Numbered from the stretch's first letter, positions 26,438 to 35,789 are shown. The stretch is DNA of 64,000 nt from an uncultured Collinsella sp. (GCA_900542165.1 UQMM01000008.1:5282-69281); one strand, 5' to 3'. The notes: generated from the sequence alone by a model not told the origin. Translations and numbers: made by a program.

Positions 26438-28777
26438 CTATTTTGCCACTTTTGGCTTAAAGGATTTTAAGCGCAGCGCATTGCTTACGACGCAGACACT
26501 CGACAGGCTCATGGCCGCGGCGCCAAACATCGGCGAGAGCTGCCAACCGGTGAGGGGGAAGAACACGCCCGCCGCCAGCGGAATGCCGATGCCGTTGTAG
26601 AACAGCGCCCAGAACAGGTCCTGCTTGATGTTGCGAATTGTGGCGCGCGACAGCTCGATGGCACGGGCGACGTCCATGAGGTCGCTGCGCATGAGTACCA
26701 CGTCGGCGCCCTCCTTGGCGATGTCTGCGCCGGTGCCGATAGCAAGGCCCACGTCGGCGCGCGCCAGGGCGGGGGAGTCATTGATACCGTCGCCCACCAT
26801 GGCGACCTTGCTGCCCGCATCCTGCAGCTCGCGTACGTGGTGCTCCTTGTCGGCGGGGAGGACGTCGGCGATGACCTGTTCGCTGCTCAGCCCCACGCGG
26901 CGGGCGATTGCTTCGGCGGTGACTCGGTTGTCGCCGGTGAGCATGCGCACGTCGACGCCAAGCGAGCGCAGTGCGGCGATGGCTCCGGCACTCGTTTCCT
27001 TGACCTCGTCAGCCACGGCAATGGTGCCGGCAAGCTCGCCGTTCTTGGCAAAGAACAGCGGCGTCTTGCCCTCGGCGGCGAACTGTTCGGCAAGACCCGC
27101 GGGCACCTTCGCGCCCAGCTCGTTCATCAGGCGCATATTGCCGGCGGCAATGGCGTTTTGCCCCTCGCGCGCCGTAACGCCTCGCCCGGGCACGGCGGCA
27201 AAGTCCTCGACGGCGCGCGCGACAATCCCTCGCGTCTCGCACTCGGCCATAATCGCCTCGGCCAGCGGGTGTTCGCTTGAGCGCTCCAGCGCGGCGGCCA
27301 GCTTGAGTAGCGCCTTTTCGCTCATGGCGGGCGATCCGTCGGCGCGCGTGGCTACCACGATATCGGTCACGGCAGGCTTGCCGCGGGTGACCGTGCCCGT
27401 CTTATCGAGCACCACGGTGCCCACGCTGCGCAGGTTCTCCAGCGCCTCGGCGCTCTTAAACAGAATGCCCATCTCGGCGCCCTTGCCGGTGCCGACCATA
27501 ATGGCGACGGGCGTGGCCAGGCCCAGCGCGCACGGGCAGCTGATCACCAGCACGGCGACGGCGGAGGTAAGCGCTTCGTTGATGCTTCCGGTCAGCACCA
27601 TCCACACCACAAAGGTCACGGCCGAGATCGCGAATACTACGGGCACGAACACGCCGGCGACCTTGTCGGCCATGCGGGCGATGGGCGCCTTGGTGGCGTT
27701 GGCGTCCTCGACGAGCTGGATAATCTTGGCGAGCGACGTGTCGGCGCCCACACGCGTGGCGCGGAAGGTAAACGAGCCCGTGCGGTTGACCGTGGCCGCA
27801 TTGACAGTGTCGCCGGCGGTCTTCTCCACGGGGATGGACTCGCCGGTCAGTGCACTTTCGTCCACGGCCGAAGCGCCCTCGAGTACCACGCCGTCGACAG
27901 GGATGGACTCGCCGGGGCGCACACGCAGCACCTGGCCGGGCAGAATGGCATCGACATCGACGGTGGTCTCGGTACCGTCGACGGCCACGACGGTCGCGGT
28001 CTTGGGCGCCAGGTCAATGAGCGCCTCGATGGCGCCGCCAGTCTTGGATTTGCTGCGTGTCTCGAGATATTTGCCTACGGTGACGAGCGACAAGATCGTG
28101 CCGGCGCTCTCAAAATACAGATTGTCCATGCTCGTCATCATGGCCTCGTGGACCTGACCCGCGGCTAATTGGTCGGCCATGATGAACATGGCGTAGAGCG
28201 ACCAGGCGATGGACGCGGTGGCGCCGACGGCGATGAGGGCGTCCATGGTGGGCGCGCCGTGCGCGAGCGATTTAAACCCGTTGATAAAGTACGCGTTGTT
28301 GACGTAGACGATGGGAATGAGCAGGACGAGCTCGGTGAGAGCGAGCGTCATGCTGTGGGTGTGGTCGGTGAAGATGCCGGGCAGCGGCCAGCCGAGCATG
28401 TGCCCCATGCCTATGTAGAACAGTGGGATGAGGAAGACGATCGAGACGATGAGGCGGGTGCGCATGGCAGAGGCGGCGGCCTCCAACTTTTTGGTGGGCG
28501 ACTCCATATGGGCGGCGCCGGACCTGGCTTGCGCACTTCCGCTTTGGACAGCGTCGGTGCCCGTGCTGACGGGCGAGGCCGAGTAGCCAGCGCGATCGAC
28601 GGCGGTGCAGATGTCGTCGGGGGTGACCTGCGCGGGGTCATAGTTCACCAGCATGGAACCGGCGAGCAGATTGACCGCGACGCTCTCGACGCCGTCGAGC
28701 TTGCTCACGGCACGGTCTACGTGCGCCTGGCAGGCGGCACACGTCATGCCACCCACATCGAATTTATCTTGAGCCAT
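26438..28777 (-). CDS. copA: Copper-exporting P-type ATPase
   Basis: 779 residues, P1B-type. One N-terminal HMA domain (GMTCAACQAHVDRAV) is followed by membrane segments. The transport motif CPC lies in SCPCALGLATPVAIMVG; the phosphorylation loop is DKTGTVTRGKP; the P1B-specific HP motif is in SSEHPLAEAI; the hinge is GDGINDSPALARADVG. CPC plus the N..MS-type final helices fits Cu(I) export. AAAGGAG precedes ATG 28777. It is the first gene of copA-copZ-csoR. Its promoter contains a CsoR-like box. Confidence 0.96.
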   Translation of the reverse strand: MAQDKFDVGGMTCAACQAHVDRAVSKLDGVESVAVNLLAGSMLVNYDPAQVTPDDICTAVDRAGYSASPVSTGTDAVQSGSAQARSGAAHMESPTKKLEAAASAMRTRLIVSIVFLIPLFYIGMGHMLGWPLPGIFTDHTHSMTLALTELVLLIPIVYVNNAYFINGFKSLAHGAPTMDALIAVGATASIAWSLYAMFIMADQLAAGQVHEAMMTSMDNLYFESAGTILSLVTVGKYLETRSKSKTGGAIEALIDLAPKTATVVAVDGTETTVDVDAILPGQVLRVRPGESIPVDGVVLEGASAVDESALTGESIPVEKTAGDTVNAATVNRTGSFTFRATRVGADTSLAKIIQLVEDANATKAPIARMADKVAGVFVPVVFAISAVTFVVWMVLTGSINEALTSAVAVLVISCPCALGLATPVAIMVGTGKGAEMGILFKSAEALENLRSVGTVVLDKTGTVTRGKPAVTDIVVATRADGSPAMSEKALLKLAAALERSSEHPLAEAIMAECETRGIVARAVEDFAAVPGRGVTAREGQNAIAAGNMRLMNELGAKVPAGLAEQFAAEGKTPLFFAKNGELAGTIAVADEVKETSAGAIAALRSLGVDVRMLTGDNRVTAEAIARRVGLSSEQVIADVLPADKEHHVRELQDAGSKVAMVGDGINDSPALARADVGLAIGTGADIAKEGADVVLMRSDLMDVARAIELSRATIRNIKQDLFWALFYNGIGIPLAAGVFFPLTGWQLSPMFGAAAMSLSSVCVVSNALRLKSFKPKVAK

Positions 28778-28826
28778 GGCTTCTCCTTTCTGTAGTTCGG
28801 TGTTGGAATTGTTAACCTGCCGATAC

Positions 28827-28855
28827 TATACACCCATACCCCCTGGGGGTGTCTA
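28827..28855 (-). promoter_or_regulatory. copA promoter with CsoR-like operator in the spacer
   Basis: Read on the minus strand, TAGACA and TGTATA are spaced by 17 bases. Between them lies ACCCCC-A-GGGGGT (28838-28850), the G/C-rich inverted repeat typical of CsoR boxes. A repressor there would block RNA polymerase directly. Confidence 0.72.
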
Positions 28856-28930
28856 GTGGAGATTGAAATGTATGACATTTCGTTATTGGTTGAGCTGATG
28901 GCCAGGTCGGCGGGCCGTAGCCGGTCTAAT

Positions 28931-28987
28931 GTCTCAATCTGTAACAACTAGACCCGATTTTGCCGAATAACTGTTACAGATCGAGAC
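28931..28987. repeat. 57-nt palindromic repeat, family A copy 4
   Basis: Arms GTCTCAATCTGTAAC and GTTACAGATCGAGAC; spacer AACTAGACCCGATTTTGCC... First of three copies in a row upstream of copA. Confidence 0.93.
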
Positions 28988-29011
28988 AGACCGTCCGCGG
29001 TCAACTCAAAT

Positions 29012-29068
29012 GTCTCGATCTGTAACATCTAGAGAGGTTTTTGACCCTTTACTGTTACTGAGTGAGAC
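29012..29068. repeat. 57-nt palindromic repeat, family A copy 5
   Basis: Left arm GTCTCGATCTGTAAC is intact; the right arm GTTACTGAGTGAGAC carries changes. It begins 81 bases after copy 4. Confidence 0.88.
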
Positions 29069-29091
29069 GTTGTCTCGCGGGATTGGGGTTT

Positions 29092-29148
29092 GTCTCGTTC
29101 TGTAGCATCTAGACCTGTATCTGCCGAGCTAGTGTTACAAATCGAGAC
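29092..29148. repeat. 57-nt palindromic repeat, family A copy 6
   Basis: Arms GTCTCGTTCTGTAGC and GTTACAAATCGAGAC; begins 80 bases after copy 5 and ends 42 bases before the stop codon of the kinase gene. Confidence 0.88.
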
Positions 29149-29190
29149 AACTGCCGGGGAGGGGTCCCGTCACGGCAAGACGCCCGCCGC

Positions 29191-31275
29191 CTAGATACAG
29201 AACCCGGGAATCACACAGGTTAGCTTGTTTGGCTTTTCCGCAGGCGTTGCGTACGTAAAGACGTCGCCGTCGTGGCCCACACGGTTTATGTAGAGCGTGC
29301 CTTCGGTCTCCGATGAGTCGGGGCTCACCGTGCGCTCCCACCAGCAGGTGTCCTTGCCCTTCCACTGGCGGACCATCGTCTCGTTCGTGGAATACGGGCT
29401 CACCTTGAGCTCGCGGAAGAGCTGATACTCCTTGCCCTCGCCGTTGTAGATTTCTGCCAGGTAGTGATAGTCCTTGGCAAACGAATCGGGCGGTTGCGTA
29501 CCGCACAGCTCGACCATGGCGGGCAGCCAAAGGGTTGCGGGCAACTCGCTCAGACACGATGCACTGTTGGCGGCGCCAGCGTTATTCGAGACCTTTTTGA
29601 CAGATTTGATGAGCGCGCGCAACTTGTTGGGCAGCAGCTTAAGGCCGTCGCCGTCGAGCCATTCCCGCAGCTCGCAAACTGCCCAGCCGGCGCTCGGCGG
29701 TTCAGCCGCAGCGTTGCGCTCGGCAATACCCGCGTCGAACATAAACGTCAGTCCGGCCTTGCCCGTCCCGTCCAGAAGCTCATCGTGACGGATGCCCACA
29801 AGCTGCGCGCCGACCTCCAGCCCGTTGGTGAGTTTCACGCGCTTGGTACACGGATAGGGGATATGCCCATCGGCATCGAGCAGGTGATAGCGCTTGGCAA
29901 TCTCGCGTGCCTCGCTACGGGTCTCGGCGGCCTTAATCTTGAGCGAAATCTCCTGCAGCTGATCCCAGGTGTAGTCGTCAAGTGAACCGCGGATGCCGTC
30001 GAGGTAGTCGGGGATGCCAAAGCCATGGGTTGCCGCCCCGATAACGCTGAGCCCCGCAACGGCTGCGATAGCGCCGCCGATAATAAAGCGGCGGCGGGTC
30101 ATGGCATCGTGGCGGGCCTGATTCAGGATCTCTCGTGCGCGCTCGCCGGCGACGTCGACCTTAAGGTGCGTGCCAGAATCGATATCAATTGCGGCCTCGT
30201 CTCCTGCACCTTCGCGGCCTTCGGATTCGGCGTCGGTGAGGTATGCCGAGAGCACCTCGAGCATCTGCTGCTCGGTGGGACGATCGCACTGCTCGACTGA
30301 GAGACCCTTCATGATGATCTGGACGAGCGCCTCATCGCCCTCGCAGCGCGGCTCGAGCGGTGCCGGCTTGGTCTTGGTCTTTACGAGATAGAACGAGCCG
30401 GTTGCAGCGGCGTCCGTCGACTCAAAGTCAAACGGTTTGCGACCGCTGTAGAGCTGGTACAGAATGCTCGAAAGCGCATAGACGTCGATTGCCGGCGAAC
30501 GGCGAAGGGCCGCGATGCCTTCGATATCCTGCGTGAGCATCTCGGGCGCGGCGTATGCGGGCGTGGCAAAACGCCAGATGTCGGCGCGCCGGGTGATCGT
30601 GTCGTCGCCGAGAGCCATGGTCGCGGAGCCCATGTCGATGAGGCAGGGGTCAAAGGAACAATCAGCAATCTGCTGCTCGAGCGTTCGGCTGGTGGTGCGG
30701 AACATGATATTGGCAGGCGACAGGTCGCGATGGATGACCGGATTCACGAGGCCTTGGGTCATCAAGAGCGCACGAAGCACGGCGTTTCCGACGGCGGCGA
30801 CCATCTGGGTGGTCAGCCCGCCCGAGGCGTCGTGCGGAAGCAGGGGCAGCGCCTGCTTGAGCGAGGTGCCCTCGACCCACTCCATGAGGATGAGAGGGTC
30901 ATCCTCGCACGATCCGTAGCCATAGACGCGCGGAAATCCGCGCAGGTGCGAGACGGTACACAGATGACGGTACTCCTCGAACAGCGCGGCGGTGCTGGCC
31001 AGGTGCGCTGCCGATTGCTCGGCGGAGCGGTCGGGGGCTTGGCCGGAAAGGATAGCGTTGTCCTTGAGCAGCTTGACGGCAAAGACCTCGCCGCTCGTGT
31101 TGGTCGCGCGCAGCACGTGCCCGATGTTGCCGTTGTTGCGGTGGGCCGTCTGGAGAATAAGCGTCATAAACCGACGTTTGGCGTCGTCCTCGGCGCTGGG
31201 GTCGACCGCCACGGCGGTATCGAACGTATCGAGACGGATGAGTTTGTCGCCATAGGCGCTATCGGTAGTATCCAT
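29191..31275 (-). CDS. Membrane Ser/Thr protein kinase with DUF6273-like extracellular domain
   Basis: 694 residues. The N-terminal kinase domain shows the ATP-anchoring Lys (VFAVKLLKDN), the catalytic loop VIHRDLSPANIMF (His near residue 181), DMG in place of DFG (CLIDMGSATM), and YAAPEML. A single membrane segment (FIIGGAIAAVAGLSVIGAA) after a basic RRR divides it from an exterior part. That part includes VCELREWLDGDGLKLLPNKLRALI and a terminal PGFCI, matching the DUF6273 pattern of Coriobacteriia and Firmicutes surface proteins. AAAGGA precedes ATG 31275. The FHA-domain gene lies immediately upstream on the same strand, a likely phosphothreonine-reading partner. Confidence 0.88.
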   Translation of the reverse strand: MDTTDSAYGDKLIRLDTFDTAVAVDPSAEDDAKRRFMTLILQTAHRNNGNIGHVLRATNTSGEVFAVKLLKDNAILSGQAPDRSAEQSAAHLASTAALFEEYRHLCTVSHLRGFPRVYGYGSCEDDPLILMEWVEGTSLKQALPLLPHDASGGLTTQMVAAVGNAVLRALLMTQGLVNPVIHRDLSPANIMFRTTSRTLEQQIADCSFDPCLIDMGSATMALGDDTITRRADIWRFATPAYAAPEMLTQDIEGIAALRRSPAIDVYALSSILYQLYSGRKPFDFESTDAAATGSFYLVKTKTKPAPLEPRCEGDEALVQIIMKGLSVEQCDRPTEQQMLEVLSAYLTDAESEGREGAGDEAAIDIDSGTHLKVDVAGERAREILNQARHDAMTRRRFIIGGAIAAVAGLSVIGAATHGFGIPDYLDGIRGSLDDYTWDQLQEISLKIKAAETRSEAREIAKRYHLLDADGHIPYPCTKRVKLTNGLEVGAQLVGIRHDELLDGTGKAGLTFMFDAGIAERNAAAEPPSAGWAVCELREWLDGDGLKLLPNKLRALIKSVKKVSNNAGAANSASCLSELPATLWLPAMVELCGTQPPDSFAKDYHYLAEIYNGEGKEYQLFRELKVSPYSTNETMVRQWKGKDTCWWERTVSPDSSETEGTLYINRVGHDGDVFTYATPAEKPNKLTCVIPGFCI

Positions 31276-31446
31276 GGCGTTCCTTTGTCTGGCATGGGTT
31301 GCCGCACGTATACGCGAGCAGTGCGGATATCGGTAAAGTACCATGATAGCCGCACTGCCCACGTATACCGCTGAGCATTGTCGTTTACGACGCAGAAGGT
31401 AGAAGACGAAAGACGGACGGCGACCGTCTTCCGATCGCCGTCCGCG

Positions 31447-32409
31447 CTAGTCCACAATGACAAGGAATGTCGTGTAGAGACCCAGATGGAGCCTGTCGCT
31501 GTTTTCGATTTCCACTGGGGGATAGATCTTGCCAGGCTCGCGTTGGTCGCGCGGCGGCTCAATCACAATATCGCCGTCACCCGCGCCCGATTCGAGCACT
31601 GTGCCGTTGGTCGACCCAAGGCCCTGGGCGTACCAGTGCTCACCCTCAAGCCAAATGCGAAGATGCTCGCGCGATGCGTCGGCGCCCACATCGGTGATGC
31701 TGGGCGAGGTTTTGGGCAAAGAACCAATCACGGTGCCGCGCGGATCGCGTGTGAGGGGATGGATTTGCATGCCGGCGCAGTTGTCGGCATGGGTTCTGAG
31801 CAGACCGAGGTTGGGGGCGACGGTGCGCGGCTGCTCCAGGCTGCTCATAAAGCCACGTCCGACGGTAGTTTCGGTGGTGCCAAAGTGCTCGCCCGTCTTG
31901 CTGTCGCAAAAGCGCTCGACGGTGGCCACGCCCTGAACGGGATCGGCGAGCGCCCCCGTTGCCACAAAGAGCATAAGGTAAAGCGTGCTTTTCTCGCGCA
32001 CGGCATTGCCGTCAAAGTTGTCGATGCGATTGAGGGCATTTGCATATAGGCGGCTGTCCAGCTTGTAGCTGGCGAGAGCCGACATCATTTCGTTGGCGGC
32101 CGGACCGCGATAGTGCTCGGCGATTGCCCGATAGGCGGACTCGCCGCCGCCGAGCTTGCTGCAGATTGCCGAGGAAAGGTTGAGCGTGGTGACGGTAAAG
32201 TCGCTGTAGATGGAGGGCGCGCACTGGTCAGGCTTGCGATGGACGATGTAACGGGTGAGATACGAGCGGTTGGAAGAGCATTTCTCGAGCAGGGTACTGC
32301 CGAGATAAGAGTTTCCATTGATGAGCATTCGGGCGATCTCGAGATGTTTAAGACCGCCGAACGAGCGAATATCGTTATAGAGGACCGAGCAAGGCGTCTC
32401 TGCTGCCAC
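31447..32409 (-). CDS. FHA-domain protein
   Basis: 320 residues. The last 90 or so residues form a forkhead-associated domain that binds phosphothreonine: GSLPKTSPSITD..ASREHLRIWLEGEHWYAQGLGSTNGT contains the SREH and GSTNGT core motifs. The N-terminal 220 residues are of unknown fold. GTG 32409 is preferred because AAAGGAGGTATCC directly precedes it; a TTG at 32439 would place the ribosome binding site inside the gene. It precedes the membrane kinase by about 170 bases, so the two look like a phospho-signalling pair. Confidence 0.88.
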   Translation of the reverse strand: MAAETPCSVLYNDIRSFGGLKHLEIARMLINGNSYLGSTLLEKCSSNRSYLTRYIVHRKPDQCAPSIYSDFTVTTLNLSSAICSKLGGGESAYRAIAEHYRGPAANEMMSALASYKLDSRLYANALNRIDNFDGNAVREKSTLYLMLFVATGALADPVQGVATVERFCDSKTGEHFGTTETTVGRGFMSSLEQPRTVAPNLGLLRTHADNCAGMQIHPLTRDPRGTVIGSLPKTSPSITDVGADASREHLRIWLEGEHWYAQGLGSTNGTVLESGAGDGDIVIEPPRDQREPGKIYPPVEIENSDRLHLGLYTTFLVIVD

Positions 32410-32916
32410 GGATACCTCCTTTGATTGCTTCCTAGCCAATATGGCGATAGGAATTAATGGCCCCCGGTGGGCGACGTATTAAATGGCTGCGCAATATATA
32501 GCGTAACCAAAGCAACATTATAGGCCGCATGTTCGAAATTGCAGGAAGACCGAGAGATTTTAGTTGGACTGAACGGAAATCCCCCTCTGTCTTGTTCTGT
32601 AACATTTGGACCCGGTTTTGCCCTGCATCTGTTACAGATTGACACAATCGGCCAGGCCCACCTCGTCCGCCTCGTCATCTGTGGTTTACGTGGGGGCATG
32701 CGAAGCACGGGTATACTAACCGGCGGCGAATCTGCTCCATCGCTTAGAGCTGCTGCGTCTGGACGGCGCGTGATAGGGCTGCCAAAGCGATCGCCAGCGT
32801 GCTGAGCAACGTCCTCTCTGTGCGCACCTGTTTTTGTATGTATTAGCGCACTACCAAGCACGCCCGCGCGGCCGCATGCCGTGCCCATTGCGCGTGCAGA
32901 TAAGGAACAACAACAT
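32410..32916. other. Divergent intergenic region before the helicase gene
   Basis: 507 bases with no credible gene. It holds the family A palindrome at 32589-32645 and the upstream region of the helicase gene, whose leader may be long as in cold-induced helicases. No confident promoter assigned. Confidence 0.5.
32589..32645. repeat. 57-nt palindromic repeat, family A copy 7
   Basis: Arms GTCTTGTTCTGTAAC and GTTACAGATTGACAC; the spacer ATTTGGACCCGGTTTTGCCC keeps the ACCCGRTTTTGCC core. Confidence 0.9.
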
Positions 32917-35166
32917 ATGCGTAATTCTGTATCCGACGTCACCGACGCCGAGATCCTGGACGAGGCCCGCGAGGCCATGACCCAGGCTGCCTTCGATGCC
33001 GCCGATGAGGCCAATGCTGCCCAGGCCGTCGAGTCCGCTACCGAGAGCCTGCCCGCCTTTGACGAGCTGGGACTTTCGGACGAGATGCTTCGTGCTATCG
33101 AGAACCTGGGCTACACGGCGCCGACGCCCGTGCAGGCCGGCTCGATCCCCGTGGTGCTCGAGGGTCGCGACCTGCTTGCCGCCGCTCAAACCGGCACCGG
33201 CAAGACGGCCGCCTTCTTGCTGCCGACCATGAACAATCTGGAGCACATCGCTCCGCCCAAGCCCGTGCGCGAGCGCGGCGGCCGCAACCGTCGCCGCGGT
33301 GCTAAAAAGCCCGAGGGCAACGGCCGTGGCCCCGTGATGCTCGTCATCACCCCCACGCGCGAGCTTGCCCAGCAGATCGACGAGGTCGCGAGCAAAATCG
33401 CCGACGTCACGGGCCACGTTGCCGTGACCGTCGTGGGCGGCGTGAGCTACAAGCCGCAGACCGCGGCACTCAAGTACGGCTGCGATATCCTGGTCGCCAC
33501 GCCGGGTCGTCTGGTCGACCTGATCGAGCAGGGCGCCTGCCACCTGAACGAGGTCAAGGTGCTGGTGCTCGACGAGGCCGATCGCATGCTCGACATGGGC
33601 TTTTTGCCCGCCGTCCGCCGCATTGTGCGCGAGACGCCGGCCGAGCGCCAGACGCTGCTGTTCTCGGCGACGCTCGACGAGGAGGCCGTGGGCGAGATCA
33701 CTGATCTGGTGAGCGACCCGGCCCGCGTGGAGATCGCGCCCGCCACGTCGACTGCCGACACCGTCGACCAGTTTGTGTTCCCGGTGTCCATCGAGGCCAA
33801 GAACAACCTGCTGCCCGAGTTCCTCAAGAAGGAGGGCCCGGAGCGCACCATCGTCTTTATGCGCACCAAGCACCGTGCCGACAGCTGCTGCCGTCGTCTG
33901 GAGCGCAAGGGCATCAAGGCCGCCGCAATTCACGGCAACCGCAGCCAGGCCCAGCGCGAGCGCGCGCTTTCTGCCTTCCGCGATGGCACCGTCGACGTGC
34001 TGGTGGCAACCGACGTGCTCGCCCGCGGCATCGACATTAGCGACGTGCGCTACGTCGTGAACTTTGACGTGCCGGCCGAGCCGACCGACTATATCCACCG
34101 CATTGGCCGTACGGGCCGCGCCGGCGAGCTGGGCTGGGCCATTACGTTTGTGACCGAGCAGGACGTCGACGAGTTCTACGAGATCGAGAAGCTCATGGAC
34201 AAGACCGCCGACATCTACGAGGCCGGCGACCTGCACGTGGGTCCCAACCCGCCCGCGGTTGATCCCGAGCGCGACCCTGCGGCCTTTAAGGTGAAGAAGA
34301 AGACCAAGCGCGGCAAGTCCAAGAGCAAGAAGAAGCTTGAGCAGGCGCGTCGCGACGGCAAGCGCAACGGCGACGATTACGGCGATGTTGCCGGTCGTTC
34401 CAACCGCGGTCGCGACGAGCGCCGCGGCGACGGCGAGCGTCCGAGCCGTCCCAAGCGCGGCGGCAAGACCCGCGTGCGCGAGGGCGTTCAGGCTCGCGTG
34501 GACGAGGCTGTTGAGAGCGTGGCTCGCGAGGTAGCTGCCGAGGAGCGCGGCGGTGCTGGTGCCGCTGAGCAGCCTGCGCGCGGCAACCGTGCCGAGCGTC
34601 GTGCCAAGCAGTTCCAGGGCGAGGCACACCGCCGTCGTCGTGAGGACGAGGACCGTGGCGGCCGTCGTCGTGTCGAGCGCGAGGACGAGGGCCGCGGTTC
34701 GCGCGGTGGCAAGCGCGGTGCGGGCGACCGCCGTCGTTCCGGTCGTGATGACGAGCGCGGTGGCCGTGATGAGCGTCGCGGCGGCGAGGGTCGCGGTGAG
34801 CGAGGTGCCCGTGGCGGTGAGTCCCGTGGCGGCAAGCGCTTTGAAGAGCGCGGTAGCCGCGGCGGCGAGCGTCGCGAGGGTGCTCGCGGCAATGGCGGCC
34901 GCGGCGGCGCTGGTCGTTCTAACGAGTCGCGCGATCGTCGTGACCCGCGTGCCAGCCGTGATCGTCGCGATGACTGGCGCAACTACGACGATACCCGCGA
35001 AGAGCGTCGCGGCGGCTATCGTGGTGGTCGTGGCGGCAACCAGGCCGGCTCCCGTGGCGGCCGTGCCGGCGGTCGCGATAACCGTGGCAGCTACGGCAAC
35101 AGGCGTGGCGGCAAGCGCGGTGGCAGCTCCCGTCGCCCCGGCGACGGCGGCGGCAAGCGCAAGTAA
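32917..35166 (+). CDS. DEAD-box RNA helicase with long RG-rich tail
   Basis: 749 residues. The helicase core (about residues 40-420) has the Q motif, AQTGTGKTAAFLLP (motif I), PTRELAQQ (Ia), VLDEADRMLDMGF (II), LLFSATLDEE (III), the VLVATDVLARGIDI segment (V) and HRIGRTGRAG (VI). This is the CsdA/RhlE group that remodels rRNA and mRNA. The last 300 residues or so are low complexity, rich in Arg, Gly, Glu, Asp and Ser with many RGG/RGE units, suited to RNA binding or phase separation. ATG 32917 has TAAGGA upstream; an in-frame GTG at 32881 lacks one. The 830-residue opposite-strand frame is a shadow of the biased tail. Confidence 0.95.
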   Translation: MRNSVSDVTDAEILDEAREAMTQAAFDAADEANAAQAVESATESLPAFDELGLSDEMLRAIENLGYTAPTPVQAGSIPVVLEGRDLLAAAQTGTGKTAAFLLPTMNNLEHIAPPKPVRERGGRNRRRGAKKPEGNGRGPVMLVITPTRELAQQIDEVASKIADVTGHVAVTVVGGVSYKPQTAALKYGCDILVATPGRLVDLIEQGACHLNEVKVLVLDEADRMLDMGFLPAVRRIVRETPAERQTLLFSATLDEEAVGEITDLVSDPARVEIAPATSTADTVDQFVFPVSIEAKNNLLPEFLKKEGPERTIVFMRTKHRADSCCRRLERKGIKAAAIHGNRSQAQRERALSAFRDGTVDVLVATDVLARGIDISDVRYVVNFDVPAEPTDYIHRIGRTGRAGELGWAITFVTEQDVDEFYEIEKLMDKTADIYEAGDLHVGPNPPAVDPERDPAAFKVKKKTKRGKSKSKKKLEQARRDGKRNGDDYGDVAGRSNRGRDERRGDGERPSRPKRGGKTRVREGVQARVDEAVESVAREVAAEERGGAGAAEQPARGNRAERRAKQFQGEAHRRRREDEDRGGRRRVEREDEGRGSRGGKRGAGDRRRSGRDDERGGRDERRGGEGRGERGARGGESRGGKRFEERGSRGGERREGARGNGGRGGAGRSNESRDRRDPRASRDRRDDWRNYDDTREERRGGYRGGRGGNQAGSRGGRAGGRDNRGSYGNRRGGKRGGSSRRPGDGGGKRK

Positions 35167-35197
35167 GATGCGCATCGCGCTAGCGTGAGACAAGCTA

Positions 35198-35229
35198 AGG
35201 GCCCGAGCAAATAACGCTCGGGCCCTTTT
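35198..35229 (+). terminator. Intrinsic terminator after the helicase gene
   Basis: AAGGGCCCGAGC/GCTCGGGCCCTT with loop AAATAAC, then TTTTG. Confidence 0.9.
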
Positions 35230-35789
35230 GTTTGCCGTGTCCATCGCTAATTCAAACGTGATGTTCTCGGGAATGCATCTGGGGGATGCTGAGGACCTAT
35301 TTTCCGCCATGCAGCAATGGGTCCTATGGGGTGCGCCGTGCATTTTTTGGAGTATTCTGCAGTTCGAGTTGTCTGCATATGATTCGACGTCGCCAACGGT
35401 GGCCTTCGGATATCCCTAGCGAGCGTTCCGAGTCAGATTTCGCCGTTTTCCGGAGCAGGGGCGCGTCATTCTCGCCATGTCGGGACTTAGAATGATACGG
35501 CGCCCTACAGTTTTGCCCACCCGCGGCGGTGCTGGCGCGGTCACGTTGCAGAATACTCCGTTTTTTGCACGGGCCAGGATGGGGTACCTCAGGAGAACGC
35601 GGCGGTATCCAGTAAATATATGCAATCTGTACCGGGAATTATGCAAACCGAAAAGGCGGGCAGTATGGGTTGGTGTATCGGGCTGCCTAGCGCACCAAAA
35701 CGGGGAGCTCCCCCCCCCATGCGCCGTATACTCTGTCTGAATGTGAAAACGGCTTGACGTGTTGCCTGGCGTAGGGAGAGGGTGCCTCG
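35230..35789. other. 560-base intergenic region with an inverted repeat and a C-tract
   Basis: No credible gene. GGAGTATTCTGC at 35349-35360 recurs inverted at 35548-35559; each copy sits next to a GTGCA box separated by six T's or six A's. A run of nine C's lies at 35710-35718, about 70 bases before the flavodoxin-ferredoxin gene. A small structured RNA is possible but not shown. Confidence 0.5.

Noticed and set aside
28931..29148. CRISPR array
   Set aside because: There are only three units, each a palindrome with similar spacers in the wrong size range, no cas genes, and dispersed copies elsewhere, so this is a palindromic repeat family.
32851..35343. An 830-residue open frame on the minus strand, rich in Ala, Thr and Val
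   Set aside because: It mirrors the helicase gene and its RG-rich tail; the repetitive sequence is the complement of Arg/Gly codons.
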